Below are positions 8,631 through 17,661 of a DNA stretch of 64,000 bases, in pieces; the stretch's first letter is position 1; every line of letters begins with the position of its first letter. Both the position numbers and the translations under genes were made by a program. Below the pieces are notes generated by a model. The model did no database searches. It saw only the letters and a list, made by a program, of their open reading frames with translations, and was not told where the DNA came from. Origin of the DNA: Halomonas piscis (GTDB taxonomy: Bacteria > Pseudomonadota > Gammaproteobacteria > Pseudomonadales > Halomonadaceae); NCBI RefSeq assembly GCF_031886125.1, contig NZ_CP119391.1:806001-870000 (forward strand), given 5' to 3'.

Positions 8631-9530
8631 ATGCAAAATATTGCCGCTACCTGGCAGGCATCGCGCCCCAGCTTTCTTGTGTTGGCGCCGCTGTGCGTGC
8701 TGCTGGGAATCGTCGTCGCGCTGGTGCAGGGGGCGACCCCTGCGGGGCAGGATATTGCGCTGGTCATGCTGGGCGGGCTGCTGGGGCATGCCGCCGTCAA
8801 CTGGCTTAACGAATACGATGACTATCGTTCGGGGCTCGATTTCACCACCGCGCGCACGCCGTTTTCCGGGGGCAGCGGGACCTTGCCGGCGATGCCGTCA
8901 GCCGCTGCCTGGGTGCTGACGGCCGGGGCGCTCAGCCTGCTGGGGGTGGTGCTGATCGGCGCCTATTTCATTTGGCTGCGCGGGGCGGTACTGCTCTATC
9001 CGGGCGTGGTGGGTATTGCGCTGGTGGTGGCCTATACTCGCTGGCTGACGCGCTCGCCGACGCTTTGCCTGCTGGCGCCGGGGCTGGGCTTTGGCCCGGT
9101 CATGGTCGCCGGTACCGTACTGGCGCTGGGCGGGCATCTCGACGCTACCGCTGCCAGCGTGGCGCTAGTGACCTGGCTGTTGACCAGCGAGCTCCTGCTG
9201 GTCAACCAGCTCCCCGATGTCGAAGCCGATGAAGGTCACGGACGGCGCCATTTGCCGATTCTTTTGGGGCGCAAGGGGGCCTCGCGCTGGGTCATGGCCA
9301 TGCTGCTGGCCAGCTACGCCGTCGTGGCGCTGGGGCTGCTGCTGGGATGGTTGCCTTGGCCCGCGGCCCTCGCGCTGCTGCCGCTGCCGCTTGCCGTGTG
9401 GCTGGGGCGCGGAATCAGCGCCGACTGCAACGCGCCTGCCCGGCTGCCGTTTTGGATGGGGATCAACGTGGTCACGTTACTGAGCACGCTGGCGCTGTTG
9501 AACCTGGGCATCGCGCTCGGCCTTGCCTAG
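8631..9530 (+). CDS. UbiA-family prenyltransferase, MenA-like paralogue
   Basis: 299 residues from ATG 8631, preceded by a GGAGAGAG ribosome site. It is an integral membrane protein with about eight or nine helices. The first Asp-rich motif is NEYDDYRSGLDF (about 59-70) followed by GGSGTLP, and the second is NQLPDVEADEGHGRRHL (about 190-206), where the usual NN-R-D is degenerate. This places it in the UbiA/MenA superfamily but away from the menA gene at 3665. The substrate is unknown; a quinone or isoprenoid headgroup is likely. It is divergent from torC, and its last 54 bp overlap the end of convergent bioA. Confidence 0.75.
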   Translation: MQNIAATWQASRPSFLVLAPLCVLLGIVVALVQGATPAGQDIALVMLGGLLGHAAVNWLNEYDDYRSGLDFTTARTPFSGGSGTLPAMPSAAAWVLTAGALSLLGVVLIGAYFIWLRGAVLLYPGVVGIALVVAYTRWLTRSPTLCLLAPGLGFGPVMVAGTVLALGGHLDATAASVALVTWLLTSELLLVNQLPDVEADEGHGRRHLPILLGRKGASRWVMAMLLASYAVVALGLLLGWLPWPAALALLPLPLAVWLGRGISADCNAPARLPFWMGINVVTLLSTLALLNLGIALGLA

Positions 9531-10829
9531 CCGTGCCAAGAGTCCGCTGTGGGCTAGAAACCACGCCTTCATCACGTCGGTGATGGTGACCATTTCGGCC
9601 TCGGTGGTGATGTAGGCGGGCATGGTGTACAGGTAGTTCTTGAACGCCCGCAGCCACACGCCGCGCGCCCGGGCGAAGTCGCGCAAGCCGTCAAGGTCGG
9701 CGGCCTCATAAACTTCGATCACCGCGGCCGCCCCCAGCACCCGCACGTCCGCCACCGCGGGGTGGGCGGCAAGCTCGGCATCCTCGCAAAGCTCCCGGGT
9801 CAGCACCCGGCTGAGCCGGGCAATTTTCTCCAGGTAGTGCTCTTCTTCAAACACCGCCAGGCTCTCGAGCGCCACCCGGCAGGCCAGCGGGTTGCCCATG
9901 AAGGTGGGCCCGTGCATGAAGGCGTGGCGGTCGCTTTCGCCGCGGAAGGCGTCGTGGATCCGGTCGGTGGCAAGGGTTGCGGCGTGGCCCAGGTAGCCGC
10001 CGGTGAGCCCCTTGGACAGCACCATGATATCCGGCGTCACCTCGGCGTGGTTGGCGGCGAACATCTTGCCGGTGCGGCCAAAGCCGGTGGCGACTTCGTC
10101 GAACACCAGCAGCACGTTGAACTCGTCGCACAGCTCGCGGGCGCCGCACAGGTAGTGGGGCGAGGTCATGTTGAGCCCGCCGGCGGCCTGGAGTAGCGGC
10201 TCCATGAGCAGCGCGGCGATCTCGTGATGGTGCTGCTCCAGCACCGCGCGCAGCCCGGCCAGGTCGTCTTCCACGTCTTCGGGGGCGGCGTCAAAGGGGG
10301 CCGTGGGCGCCGGGGCAAAGTGGTGCCGGGGTAAAAGCGGGCTGAACAGCCTGTGCATGCCGCTTTCCGGGTCGCACACCGCCATGCAGCCGCTGGTATC
10401 GCCGTGGTAGCCGCGCTTGAGCGCGAGCATTCGGGTTTTCTCGGGGCGGCCGGTGAGGATGTGGTACTGCAGCGCCATTTTCATCGCCACTTCCATGCCC
10501 ACCGAGCCGCTGTCGATGAAGAACACGTGGTTGAGCCCTTCGGGGGTGACGCGCACCAGCGCCCGGGCAAGCTGTTCGGCGGGGTCGTGGGTCAGCCCCG
10601 CGAGCATCACGTGGCTTAACGTGTCGGCCTGCTCGGCGATGGCGCGCACCAGGCGCGGGTGTCGGTAGCCGTGGATCATGCACCACCAGGAGCAGCAGGC
10701 GTCCAGCAGCCGCTCGCCGCCCTCGAGATAGAAGTACGGCCCTTCGCCGCCGATGACCCTGGGCACGGCGGGGTCCTGTTCGGGGCGCGGGTTCAGGCGC
10801 TGGTAGGGGTGCCAGACGGGAGAAGTCAT
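9477..10829 (-). CDS. bioA: Adenosylmethionine-8-amino-7-oxononanoate aminotransferase
   Basis: 450 residues, class III aminotransferase. It transfers an amino group from S-adenosylmethionine to KAPA, giving 7,8-diaminopelargonate. Diagnostic features are LDACCSWWCMIHGYRHP (about 42-58), FFIDSGSVGMEVAMKMA with its SGS-E cofactor pocket, YHGDTSG around residue 140, and the PLP lysine in VLSKGLTGGYLG (about 270-281). It is the last gene of the bioBFHCDA operon; its start overlaps the bioD stop by 4 bp. The C-terminal tail extends 54 bp into the convergent prenyltransferase gene, so the final Gln/Arg-rich residues may be a read-through extension. Confidence 0.97.
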   Translation of the reverse strand: MTSPVWHPYQRLNPRPEQDPAVPRVIGGEGPYFYLEGGERLLDACCSWWCMIHGYRHPRLVRAIAEQADTLSHVMLAGLTHDPAEQLARALVRVTPEGLNHVFFIDSGSVGMEVAMKMALQYHILTGRPEKTRMLALKRGYHGDTSGCMAVCDPESGMHRLFSPLLPRHHFAPAPTAPFDAAPEDVEDDLAGLRAVLEQHHHEIAALLMEPLLQAAGGLNMTSPHYLCGARELCDEFNVLLVFDEVATGFGRTGKMFAANHAEVTPDIMVLSKGLTGGYLGHAATLATDRIHDAFRGESDRHAFMHGPTFMGNPLACRVALESLAVFEEEHYLEKIARLSRVLTRELCEDAELAAHPAVADVRVLGAAAVIEVYEAADLDGLRDFARARGVWLRAFKNYLYTMPAYITTEAEMVTITDVMKAWFLAHSGLLARLGKAERDAQVQQRQRAQ

Positions 10830-11533
10830 GCGGGCTCCTTCAAGGTCAAACGAGACAGGCTGAGGTAGCGAGCGGCCGCCTCGGCGCTCGGGGCGTCAAG
10901 GTGCGGAATCACGCCCAGGCAGGGCGCGCCGAGCCTGGCTTCCAAAAGCTCAAGGTTGGCGCGAAAGCGCGGCGCGTCGGCGGCAAACGCCGCGTCCGTT
11001 GCGCTGCCCACCCAGCCGGCAAGGGGCAGGCCGTCGGCGGCGATGGCCTCCGCCGTCAGCCGCGCGTGGTTCAGGCATCCAAGCGTGAGCCCCACGGTGA
11101 GAATCACCGGGGTATTGAGCCTTGCGGCCAGATCGGCAAAGTCTTCGCCCTCGTTGAGCGGCACCCGCCAGCCCCCCGCGCCTTCGATCAGATAGAAGTC
11201 CCGTGAGTGGTGGGAAAACGTTTGCTCGATGGTCGTGGCAAGGCCGTCGACGCCGAGCGTGCAGCCGGCCTCCATCGCTGCCAGATGCGGGGCAATGGCC
11301 GGGGCGAAGGCGTAGGGGTTGACGGTTTCGTAGCTGACGGCAGGCGCACTCTGGGCCTGCAGCGCCAGCGCGTCGGCGTTGCGCAGACCCTCGGGCGTGG
11401 CGTCGCTGCCCGAGGCCACGGGCTTGAGCCCCAGCGTGCTCAGGCCCTGTTGGCGGGCGGCGCACAGCAGGGCACTGGCGGCCAGGGTCTTGCCGGCGTC
11501 GGTGTTGGTGCCGGTGACGAAGTAGGCATTCAT
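10826..11533 (-). CDS. bioD: Dethiobiotin synthetase
   Basis: 235 residues. The N-terminal P-loop GTNTDAGKTL (8-17) is the ATP site of BioD, and IEGAGGWRVPL (about 115-125) is the conserved switch region. The enzyme carboxylates 7,8-diaminopelargonate with CO2 and ATP to close the ureido ring of dethiobiotin. It is cytosolic. The gene sits between bioC and bioA with 4-bp overlaps on both sides, so translation is probably coupled. Confidence 0.96.
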   Translation of the reverse strand: MNAYFVTGTNTDAGKTLAASALLCAARQQGLSTLGLKPVASGSDATPEGLRNADALALQAQSAPAVSYETVNPYAFAPAIAPHLAAMEAGCTLGVDGLATTIEQTFSHHSRDFYLIEGAGGWRVPLNEGEDFADLAARLNTPVILTVGLTLGCLNHARLTAEAIAADGLPLAGWVGSATDAAFAADAPRFRANLELLEARLGAPCLGVIPHLDAPSAEAAARYLSLSRLTLKEPA

Positions 11534-12324
11534 GGGCGCTCCAGCACAAGCGTGAAACAGCGGTAGCTCACGGGCAGCCCTTCGGGCGTGCGCCGCGCTT
11601 CCATGCGCGCCGTGGCGGCTTTCAGGTCGCGGCGGGTCAGCCCCGCGCTTTGGGGGCGGGCGACCTGCGCGCCCACGCCCTTGATCGAGGCCAGCACCGC
11701 GGCCATGTCGGGGTAGTAAAAGCGCTCAAGGTGAGAGCGCTCGTGGGACACCCTGAGCCCGGCGGCCGCGGCGGCGTGCAGGTGGGTGTCGCGGTCGGCA
11801 TAGGCCAGCAGCGCCTGGGGGCGCTGAAAGGCCGCGCCGATTTCTTCCAGGGTGCCGTCCAGCAGGGTGGTGAATACCGCACGCCCGCCCGGGGCCAGCA
11901 CCCGGGCGAACTCGGCCATCACCGCGCTTGTGTCCCGGCACCATTGCAGGGCGAGGTTGGAGAAAATCAGCTCCACGCTTTGCGCCGTTACCGGCAGCGC
12001 CTCGGCGGAGCCTTCGCGAAAGCGTACTCGCCCGCCGCGCTTGCGCGCTTCCAGCAGCATGCCCGGGGCGATGTCCACGCCCATGACCTCGGCGTCGGGG
12101 TAGCGCTCGGCAAGTTTGCGGGTCCAGTCGCCGGTGGCGCAGCCCACGTCCACCACGCTTGCCGCCGACGCGGGCAGGTACTGCCACAGCGCCTGGCCGA
12201 TGTGGCGCTGGGCGCTGGCGCGGCGGTCGTAGTGGGCGGCGGCCCGGGAAAACGCCCGGGCCACCCGGGCCTGCCAGTCGTGCGTTGTGGCAGGCCCGCC
12301 ATCGTTTAGCGCAAGCGTGCTCAT
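11530..12324 (-). CDS. bioC: Malonyl-ACP O-methyltransferase
   Basis: 264 residues with a class I SAM-dependent methyltransferase fold: motif I VVDVGCATGDWTRKLA (about 58-73), an acidic residue after the second strand (VMGVDIAPGML), and FSNLALQWCRD (about 119-129), typical of BioC. It methylates malonyl-ACP so that the fatty-acid machinery can extend it to pimeloyl-ACP methyl ester. The N-terminal VARAFSRAAAHYDRRASAQRHI segment is also characteristic. It overlaps bioH and bioD by 4 bp each. Confidence 0.95.
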   Translation of the reverse strand: MSTLALNDGGPATTHDWQARVARAFSRAAAHYDRRASAQRHIGQALWQYLPASAASVVDVGCATGDWTRKLAERYPDAEVMGVDIAPGMLLEARKRGGRVRFREGSAEALPVTAQSVELIFSNLALQWCRDTSAVMAEFARVLAPGGRAVFTTLLDGTLEEIGAAFQRPQALLAYADRDTHLHAAAAAGLRVSHERSHLERFYYPDMAAVLASIKGVGAQVARPQSAGLTRRDLKAATARMEARRTPEGLPVSYRCFTLVLERP

Positions 12325-13040
12325 GGAGCCTCCGCGGGGGATGTCATGTCAGCGGCGATGCGGCAAAGCGCATCAGCGAGTGGAGCAGGCCGGGAAACCA
12401 TGGGGCAGTGGCCGACTCCGGGCAGCCGTTCGCCGCCGGTGGCGGGCAGCAGCGGGTCGCGCTCGCCGGCAAGCGCGGCCACGGGGCAGGGCAGCGCGGC
12501 CAGCCGGTCGCGGTGATCCAGCGCTTCCAGAAAGCCGAGCCCGGCGGCAAGCGTGGCGGTATCTGCCGGCGGCGTCTGGCCCAGAAGCTCCGTCAGCCGC
12601 TTCAGGGCTTCGCGGGGCTCGGGCTCGCCGCTGCTCTGCCAGCGCAGAAAGTGCCGCCAGGCGGCGGCGGGGCTGCGCTCGAAGGCGCGGGAAAACTCGG
12701 CAAGCGCGTCGGGGGTGACGCCGCCGAGGGCGCAGAACCGCGCGCCGGCACCCAGCAGGATAATCCCCCGGGGCGGCGGCAGGTGCTCGGCCATGGCCAC
12801 GGCCAGAAGCCCGCCCAGCGACCAGCCCACCCACACGCTGTCTCGGGAAAGGCTCGCGGCCATGGCGTTGGCCGTGGCGGCAATGTCGGCCGGATCGGCA
12901 AGGGCAGGCTGGTCGTCGTAGCCCGGCCAGTTGGGCGCGGTAACGCGCATGCCCTCGGGCCAGTGGGGTGCCAGCGGCTGCCAGATCCGGGCGTCGATGC
13001 CCCAGCCGTGGAGCAGGGTGAGGCTCAGGCCGTGGCGCAT
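12321..13040 (-). CDS. bioH: Pimeloyl-ACP methyl ester carboxylesterase
   Basis: 239 residues, alpha/beta-hydrolase. It opens with LTLLHGWGIDARIWQPLAPHW (oxyanion hole HGWG), carries the nucleophile elbow GWSLGG (about 72-77) and ends with the general-base region LPGVGHCPMVS (His about 216). BioH removes the methyl ester from pimeloyl-ACP, the chain-length gate of the pathway. Here bioH lies inside the operon between bioF and bioC, unlike in E. coli where it is unlinked. It overlaps bioF by 16 bp and bioC by 4 bp. Confidence 0.95.
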   Translation of the reverse strand: MRHGLSLTLLHGWGIDARIWQPLAPHWPEGMRVTAPNWPGYDDQPALADPADIAATANAMAASLSRDSVWVGWSLGGLLAVAMAEHLPPPRGIILLGAGARFCALGGVTPDALAEFSRAFERSPAAAWRHFLRWQSSGEPEPREALKRLTELLGQTPPADTATLAAGLGFLEALDHRDRLAALPCPVAALAGERDPLLPATGGERLPGVGHCPMVSRPAPLADALCRIAADMTSPAEAP

Positions 13041-14233
13041 GGCGTATCCTCCTGCCGGCAGCGCGCCAGGCCTTCAAGCAGCCGTTCGATGTCGGCCCGG
13101 GCATGCCGGGCGCTCAGGGTAATGCGCAGCCGCGCCTGGCCGTCGGGCACCGTGGGCGGGCGAATGGCGCCCACCGCCACGCCGCAGGCGTCAAGCCTTG
13201 CCGCCCAGCGCAGGGTGCGCGCTTCATCGCCCAGCGTCAGCGGCTGAATGGGGGTGGTGGCGTCTGAAAGCGGCAGGTCGAGGCTTGCGGCCTCCCGGCG
13301 AAACAGCGCGATGTTGTCGGCCAGCCGCGCCCGGCGTTCGGGCTCGTCGCGTACGATCTTCAGCGCCTCGAGGGTCGCGGCGGTCACCGCTGGGGGCTGG
13401 GCGGTGGTGTACACGTAGCTGCGGGCAAACTGGGCGATGTGGTCGATCAGCGAGGCGTCGCCGGCGACGAAGGCCCCGCCGGTGCCCAGCGCCTTGCCGA
13501 AGGTACCCACCAGCAGCGGCACCTCGGTCGGGCTCGTGCCCTCGGTGCAGCCGCCGCCGGTATCCCCCAGCACGCCGATGCCGTGGGCGTCGTCGATCAT
13601 CAAAAGGCCCTCGTGGCGCCGGGCGACGGCGGCCAGCTCGGTGACGTCGGCCACGTCGCCGTCCATGCTGAATACGCCGTCGCTTATCACCAGCTTGAGG
13701 GCGGCCTCGCTGCGGGCAAGCAGCCGCTCAAGGTCCGCCGTGTCGCGGTGATGAAAGCGCCGGGAGCGCGCGCCGGCCAGGGCCGCGCCGTCGAGCAGCG
13801 AGGCGTGGTTGAGCCGATCCTGAAACAGCGCCGTGCTGCGGTCGGCCAGCGCCTGAATCACGCCCAGGTTGGCCATGTAGCCGGTGGAAAACACAAGCGC
13901 CCGCTCGCGGCCGAGCCACTCGGCAAGCTTTTGCTCAAGGGTTTCGTGAACGGACAGATGCCCGCTGACCAGATGCGAGGCGGTGGCCCCCGCACCAAAG
14001 CGGCGTGCGCCGTCAGCGGCGGCTTCGCGCACCCGGGGCTCAAGGGCCAGGCCCAGGTAGTCGTTGCCGGCGAAGTCCAGCGCGGCATCGGGCAGCACTC
14101 GGCGGGTGCGCCAGCGGTTGGCTGTCTGACGCGCGTGTTTGGCCGCGCTCAGGTAGTCGTGCCAGGGCTGCGGGGCGTTTGGCGTCGCGTCAGGCACTGG
14201 CGTCCACCGCCAGTTGGTTGGCTCGGTTGACAT
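13025..14233 (-). CDS. bioF: 8-amino-7-oxononanoate synthase
   Basis: 402 residues, alpha-oxoamine synthase family. It condenses pimeloyl-ACP with alanine to KAPA, using PLP. Family marks are [12 protein letters not shown] (about 52-63), the aldolase-like [15 protein letters not shown] (about 217-231) and the Schiff-base lysine in [15 protein letters not shown] (about 241-255). The first in-frame ATG, inside the end of bioB, is used here and gives about 15 residues more than the family norm. Overlaps are 44 bp with bioB and 16 bp with bioH. Confidence 0.96.
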   Translation of the reverse strand: MSTEPTNWRWTPVPDATPNAPQPWHDYLSAAKHARQTANRWRTRRVLPDAALDFAGNDYLGLALEPRVREAAADGARRFGAGATASHLVSGHLSVHETLEQKLAEWLGRERALVFSTGYMANLGVIQALADRSTALFQDRLNHASLLDGAALAGARSRRFHHRDTADLERLLARSEAALKLVISDGVFSMDGDVADVTELAAVARRHEGLLMIDDAHGIGVLGDTGGGCTEGTSPTEVPLLVGTFGKALGTGGAFVAGDASLIDHIAQFARSYVYTTAQPPAVTAATLEALKIVRDEPERRARLADNIALFRREAASLDLPLSDATTPIQPLTLGDEARTLRWAARLDACGVAVGAIRPPTVPDGQARLRITLSARHARADIERLLEGLARCRQEDTPCATA

Positions 14234-15254
14234 GCAGCTGCCGAGCCAGCCGGGCGGCCTCGGCGTTGTCGCTTGCGCTGCGGCAGTCGGCGTCGCGGGT
14301 TTCCGGGTACAGGCCGAGCTTTTGGAACAGCCGGCGATCGCGGCTGGCCTCGGGGTTGTCGGTGGTCAGCAGCCGGTCGCCGTAGAAGATCGAGTTGGCC
14401 CCGGCCATGAACGCCAGCGCCTGGGTGGACTCGCTCATGTTCTCGCGCCCGGCGGACAGGCGCACGTGGCTTTGGGGCATCATGATCCGTGCCACGGCGA
14501 TGGCGCGGACGAACTCCAGAGGGTCGAGGTCGTCGACGTTCTCGAGCGGGGTGCCCGGCACCTTGACCAGCATGTTGATGGGCACGGATTCGGGGTGCGG
14601 GTCGAGGCTTGCCAGCTGCTGCAGCAGCGCGCTTCTGTCGCGCTCGCTTTCGCCCATGCCCAGAATGCCGCCGGTGCAGACCTTCATCCCCGCGCCGCGC
14701 ACGTGGTCGAGGGTTTCCAGCCGCTCGTCGAAGGTGCGGGTGGTGATGATCTCGCCGTAGTACTCCGGCGAGGTGTCGAGGTTGTGGTTGTAGTAGTCAA
14801 GCCCCGCTTCGGCCAGCCGCCCGGCCTGTTCGCCGCTGACGCTGCCAAGGGTCATGCAGGTTTCAAGCCCCAGCGCCTTGACCTGGCGGACCATCTCTTC
14901 CACCGCCGGCATGTCGCGCTCCCGGGGGCTTTTCCACGCCGCCCCCATGCAGAAGCGGCTGGCCCCGGCGTCCCGAGCTTCCCGGGCCTGGCTGACCACC
15001 TTTTCCACCTCCATCAGCTTTTCCTTTTCCAGCTCGGTGTTGTAGTGGCCGGACTGGGGGCAGTACTTGCAGTCTTCGGGGCAGGCCCCGGTCTTGATCG
15101 ACAACAGCGTCGAGACCTGCACCGCGTTGGGCTCGAAGTGGGCGCGGTGGGTCTGCTGGGCGCGCAGCAGAAGATCGTTGAACGGCAGGGCGAACAGCGC
15201 GTTGATCTCGTCAATCGACCAGTCGTGGCGCTGCCGGGAGGCGGTGGCGGACAT
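14190..15254 (-). CDS. bioB: Biotin synthase
   Basis: 354 residues. A radical-SAM enzyme that inserts sulfur into dethiobiotin. The cluster-binding CPEDCKYC (CxxxCxxC, about 58-65) is followed by [40 protein letters not shown] and the [20 protein letters not shown] region with the Arg ligand of the 2Fe-2S cluster are all present. It is the first gene of bioB-F-H-C-D-A. The leader carries a sigma70-type promoter bracketed by two BirA-like operators. Confidence 0.98.
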   Translation of the reverse strand: MSATASRQRHDWSIDEINALFALPFNDLLLRAQQTHRAHFEPNAVQVSTLLSIKTGACPEDCKYCPQSGHYNTELEKEKLMEVEKVVSQAREARDAGASRFCMGAAWKSPRERDMPAVEEMVRQVKALGLETCMTLGSVSGEQAGRLAEAGLDYYNHNLDTSPEYYGEIITTRTFDERLETLDHVRGAGMKVCTGGILGMGESERDRSALLQQLASLDPHPESVPINMLVKVPGTPLENVDDLDPLEFVRAIAVARIMMPQSHVRLSAGRENMSESTQALAFMAGANSIFYGDRLLTTDNPEASRDRRLFQKLGLYPETRDADCRSASDNAEAARLARQLHVNRANQLAVDASA

Positions 15255-15286
15255 GAGTAAACCTTGTGGTTATTTAAAGTTGACGG
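15255..15286 (-). promoter_or_regulatory. BirA-like operator A (proximal to bioB)
   Basis: On the plus strand the site reads GAGTAAACC (15255-15263), a 14-nt spacer, then AGTTGACGG (15278-15286). It matches the proteobacterial BirA box TTGTAAACC-N14/16-GGTTTACAA in spacing and in the core GTAAAC/GTTGAC halves. It starts next to the bioB ATG and reaches the promoter -10 region. Biotinoyl-AMP-bound BirA would be expected to repress here. Confidence 0.7.
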
Positions 15287-15287
15287 A

Positions 15288-15317
15288 ACTTTAGCGACGC
15301 GCCGGGTTTTGTGTCAA
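15288..15317 (-). promoter_or_regulatory. bioB promoter
   Basis: On the minus strand TTGACA (15317-15312), an 18-bp spacer and TAAAGT (15293-15288). The consensus -35 overlaps operator B and the -10 abuts operator A, a natural layout for biotin repression. The leader to the bioB ATG is about 25-30 nt. Confidence 0.6.
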
Positions 15318-15342
15318 CTTTAAATATATTTATGGTTTACCA
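15311..15342 (+). promoter_or_regulatory. BirA-like operator B (distal, mirror image of A)
   Basis: GTGTCAACT (15311-15319), 14 nt, GGTTTACCA (15334-15342). It is the mirror image of operator A: the two together make a larger dyad in which the 14-bp arms TATTTAAAGTTGAC (15271-15284) and its exact complement (15313-15326) are perfect. Operator B covers the -35 hexamer of the bio promoter. Its outer edge lies 12 bp from the end of the IS4-family element. Confidence 0.7.
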
Positions 15343-15354
15343 TAAAGCTGAGCG

Positions 15355-16796
15355 GCCAAGCGGCAGGGAGTGGCGAAAACGCGGTAAATCCTGAGGAATC
15401 CCCATGAAATGGGTAATAAAATCAGCATGATAGGATTGAAAAAGCCTGCATGAGTCATGCATGTTGTGAGTTACGACACACAACAACATGCGAAGGAGAC
15501 CCATGCAGGCCCCTCGATTCTTGCATAACTTGCTGACGTCTTCACTCTCCGTGATCCATGCCAAGCGGCTACAGACCGTCCTCGATACCGTTGGCGCTCT
15601 GCTGGGCGAGCGACGTCTGGGATTAACGGCCATTGGCCGTGCGTTGCCGAGCTCGACGGATGCCAAGCACGCCATCAAACGAGTCGATCGACTATTAGGC
15701 AACCCTCACCTTCATCAGGAACGACCGCTGTTCTATTGGCTCATGGCCTCGCTGCTGATCGGCCATACAACGCGCCCACTGATTCTGGTGGACTGGTCGC
15801 CGATTGATGACCGCGGCAGGCATTTCCTGCTGCGTGCGGCGGTGCCCTTCGCCGGGCGATCGCTGCCCATCTTCGAGAAGGTTCATCACAAGGAAGGATG
15901 CCCATACTGTGAAGCCTATCTGCTGGATGCGCTGGCAAGGATCCTGCCCGACAAGGCCACGCCGATCCTGGTGACCGATGCCGGCTTTCGTAACCCGTGG
16001 TTTCGGGCCGTTGAAGCGCGCGGCTGGTATATCGTTGGACGGGTCCGTCAGCCCGCCCGTTACCAGGCGTCAGGCGAAGCATGGCAACCCGTGAAGACCC
16101 TGTTTCAACACGCGACATCGGAACCGCAGGCGTGGGGCTCCGTCCGGATCGCCGAAAACCATCCGTTCCGCGCTCAGATGGTGCTCTATTATCGACCGCC
16201 ACGGGGACGTAAGCATCGCAATAAACAAGGCCGGATCTCTCGGGACGGCGGCAGCCGGACGATCGCCCGGCGTCAGCAGGAGCCCTGGGTGCTGGTCAGC
16301 AATCTGCCGGACCGCTCAACGCTGGCGAATAAAGTGGTAACGATCTACCGACAGCGCATGCAGATTGAGGAAGGGTTCCGCGATGTCAAAAGTCCCTTGT
16401 TCGGGCTGGGCTTCGGCATGCATCAGTCTCGCCAGGGCAAGCGCATCGAGGTCCTGCTGCTGATCGCCATGTTGGCGAACGTGGCCATGATGGTGGCCGG
16501 CCTGGATGTCCGAGCCCGGGGGCAACAGCGGCGCTATCAGAGCAACAGTATCCGGCACCGGAGCGTGCTTTCCGTGTGGCGCCTGGGCTTGGAATGTCTT
16601 CGTCGTCATCAACCCGACGCCGTGCCTTGGCCTGCTTGGACAACCCTCCGAGCACGACTTCGCGAGGAAGTCAGGGAGCAGAGCCTATGCGGCGAGTAGC
16701 AACATATTCGTGGGGATTCGTCAGCGGTAAATCCTTCCCTGGACGCTCCCTACGCCATCCCTGGCGTAGGAGTTTCGCTACTCCCAGCCGCTTGGC
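15355..16796 (+). mobile_element. IS4-family (IS10-like group) insertion sequence
   Basis: Imperfect terminal inverted repeats were found: 15355 onward reads GCCAAGCGGCAGGGAGTGGC, and the complement of the right end (from 16796) reads GCCAAGCGGCTGGGAGTAGC; both continue into GAAA. Element length is about 1442 bp with one transposase gene. The 9 bp outside the left end, AGCTGAGCG (15346-15354), fits the NGCTNAGCN target preference known for IS10. The 9 bp outside the right end do not repeat it, so either the right junction is rearranged or the boundary is slightly off. A hairpin (CCTACGCC 16749-16756, GGCGTAGG 16763-16770) lies just inside the right end. Confidence 0.75.
15503..16699 (+). CDS. 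IS4-family transposase
   Basis: 398 residues from the ATG at 15503, preceded by GAAGGAGA; an ATG five codons upstream lacks such a site. DDE chemistry is supported by LILVDWSPID (first Asp), ILVTDAGFRN (second Asp) and the YREK-type box YRQRMQIEEGFRDVKS with the catalytic Glu, followed by LFGLGF. Length and motif order match the IS10 group of IS4. The frame is intact, so the element may be active. Confidence 0.88.
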   Translation: MQAPRFLHNLLTSSLSVIHAKRLQTVLDTVGALLGERRLGLTAIGRALPSSTDAKHAIKRVDRLLGNPHLHQERPLFYWLMASLLIGHTTRPLILVDWSPIDDRGRHFLLRAAVPFAGRSLPIFEKVHHKEGCPYCEAYLLDALARILPDKATPILVTDAGFRNPWFRAVEARGWYIVGRVRQPARYQASGEAWQPVKTLFQHATSEPQAWGSVRIAENHPFRAQMVLYYRPPRGRKHRNKQGRISRDGGSRTIARRQQEPWVLVSNLPDRSTLANKVVTIYRQRMQIEEGFRDVKSPLFGLGFGMHQSRQGKRIEVLLLIAMLANVAMMVAGLDVRARGQQRRYQSNSIRHRSVLSVWRLGLECLRRHQPDAVPWPAWTTLRARLREEVREQSLCGE

Positions 16797-16905
16797 TGAT
16801 ATCGTATTGCCGTGACAATAAACGATTGGAAATAGGGATGGAGGTAGTTCGTCAGCGGGTAGCGGCTGCTTTATACTGCGGCGCTTTAATCGCCTGGAGA
16901 ACGCC

Positions 16906-17661
16906 ATGTCAGAGGCCGATACGGCGCGGGAAGAGAACCCGCCCCGGCGGGAGTTCAAGGCGCGGGGAAGCTTTGTGGTGCGCTGCGAGGGCTGCAACCT
17001 GCCGGCGCTCAACTGCCTGTGCCCTTACCGGGTGAGTGCCCAGAGCCATGCCAGAGTATGGCTGATTACCCACCGCATGGAGCATTACAAGCCCACCAAC
17101 ACCGGCCGGCTGATCGGCGACGTGCTGGACGACACCCGGGTGTTTACCTGGCACCGCACCGAGCCCGACGCCGAGCTGCTGGCGCTGCTCGCCGACCCGG
17201 GCTACGCGCCCTTTGTGGTGTTCCCCGACGACCAGCCGGACTACGACCACGGCCGGGTGGCCGGCAACGACGCCGTCGGGAAGGCCATGGCTGACGGCCG
17301 CACGCCGGTGTACATCCTGCTCGACGGCACCTGGCGCCAGGCCCGGCGGATCTTTCGCAAAAGCCCCTATCTGGATAGCCTGCCGGTGCTGCCGCTGCGC
17401 ACCGCGCGCCGCAGCCGCTACCGGCTGCGCAAGTCGGCCGCCGCCGAACAGCTGAGCACCGCCGAGGTAGCGGCCGAGCTTTTACGCCAGAACGGCGATA
17501 TTGACGCCGCCAACGTGCTCGACGACTACTTCGACGCCTTCAACGACAGCTACGCCGAAAGCCGCGGCCACCGCAAAATCCATACGCCCAGCCCCGCCAT
17601 GAAGCGGCTGCTGGAAAGACAACACCAAGTAGAGAACGACAGCGAAAATGCAGTACTTTGA
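16906..17661 (+). CDS. tapT: DTW-domain tRNA-uridine aminocarboxypropyltransferase
   Basis: 251 residues. The N-terminal zinc-type cysteines CEGCNLPALNCLC (about 26-38) and the core motif LLDGTWRQARRIFRKSPYL (about 138-156) identify a DTW protein; the signature is DGTW here. Members such as E. coli TapT (YfiP) use SAM to make acp3U47 in tRNA. The RRSRYRLRKSA stretch also fits. A TATACT element at 16872 may be the -10, though no good -35 is visible. It overlaps the next gene by 14 bp. The IS4-family element ends 109 bp upstream. Confidence 0.85.
   Translation: MSEADTAREENPPRREFKARGSFVVRCEGCNLPALNCLCPYRVSAQSHARVWLITHRMEHYKPTNTGRLIGDVLDDTRVFTWHRTEPDAELLALLADPGYAPFVVFPDDQPDYDHGRVAGNDAVGKAMADGRTPVYILLDGTWRQARRIFRKSPYLDSLPVLPLRTARRSRYRLRKSAAAEQLSTAEVAAELLRQNGDIDAANVLDDYFDAFNDSYAESRGHRKIHTPSPAMKRLLERQHQVENDSENAVL

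Noticed and set aside
12159..13247. Plus-strand frame of 362 codons opposite bioH
   Set aside because: Antisense to bioC, bioH and bioF, which form an unbroken operon; low-complexity shadow.
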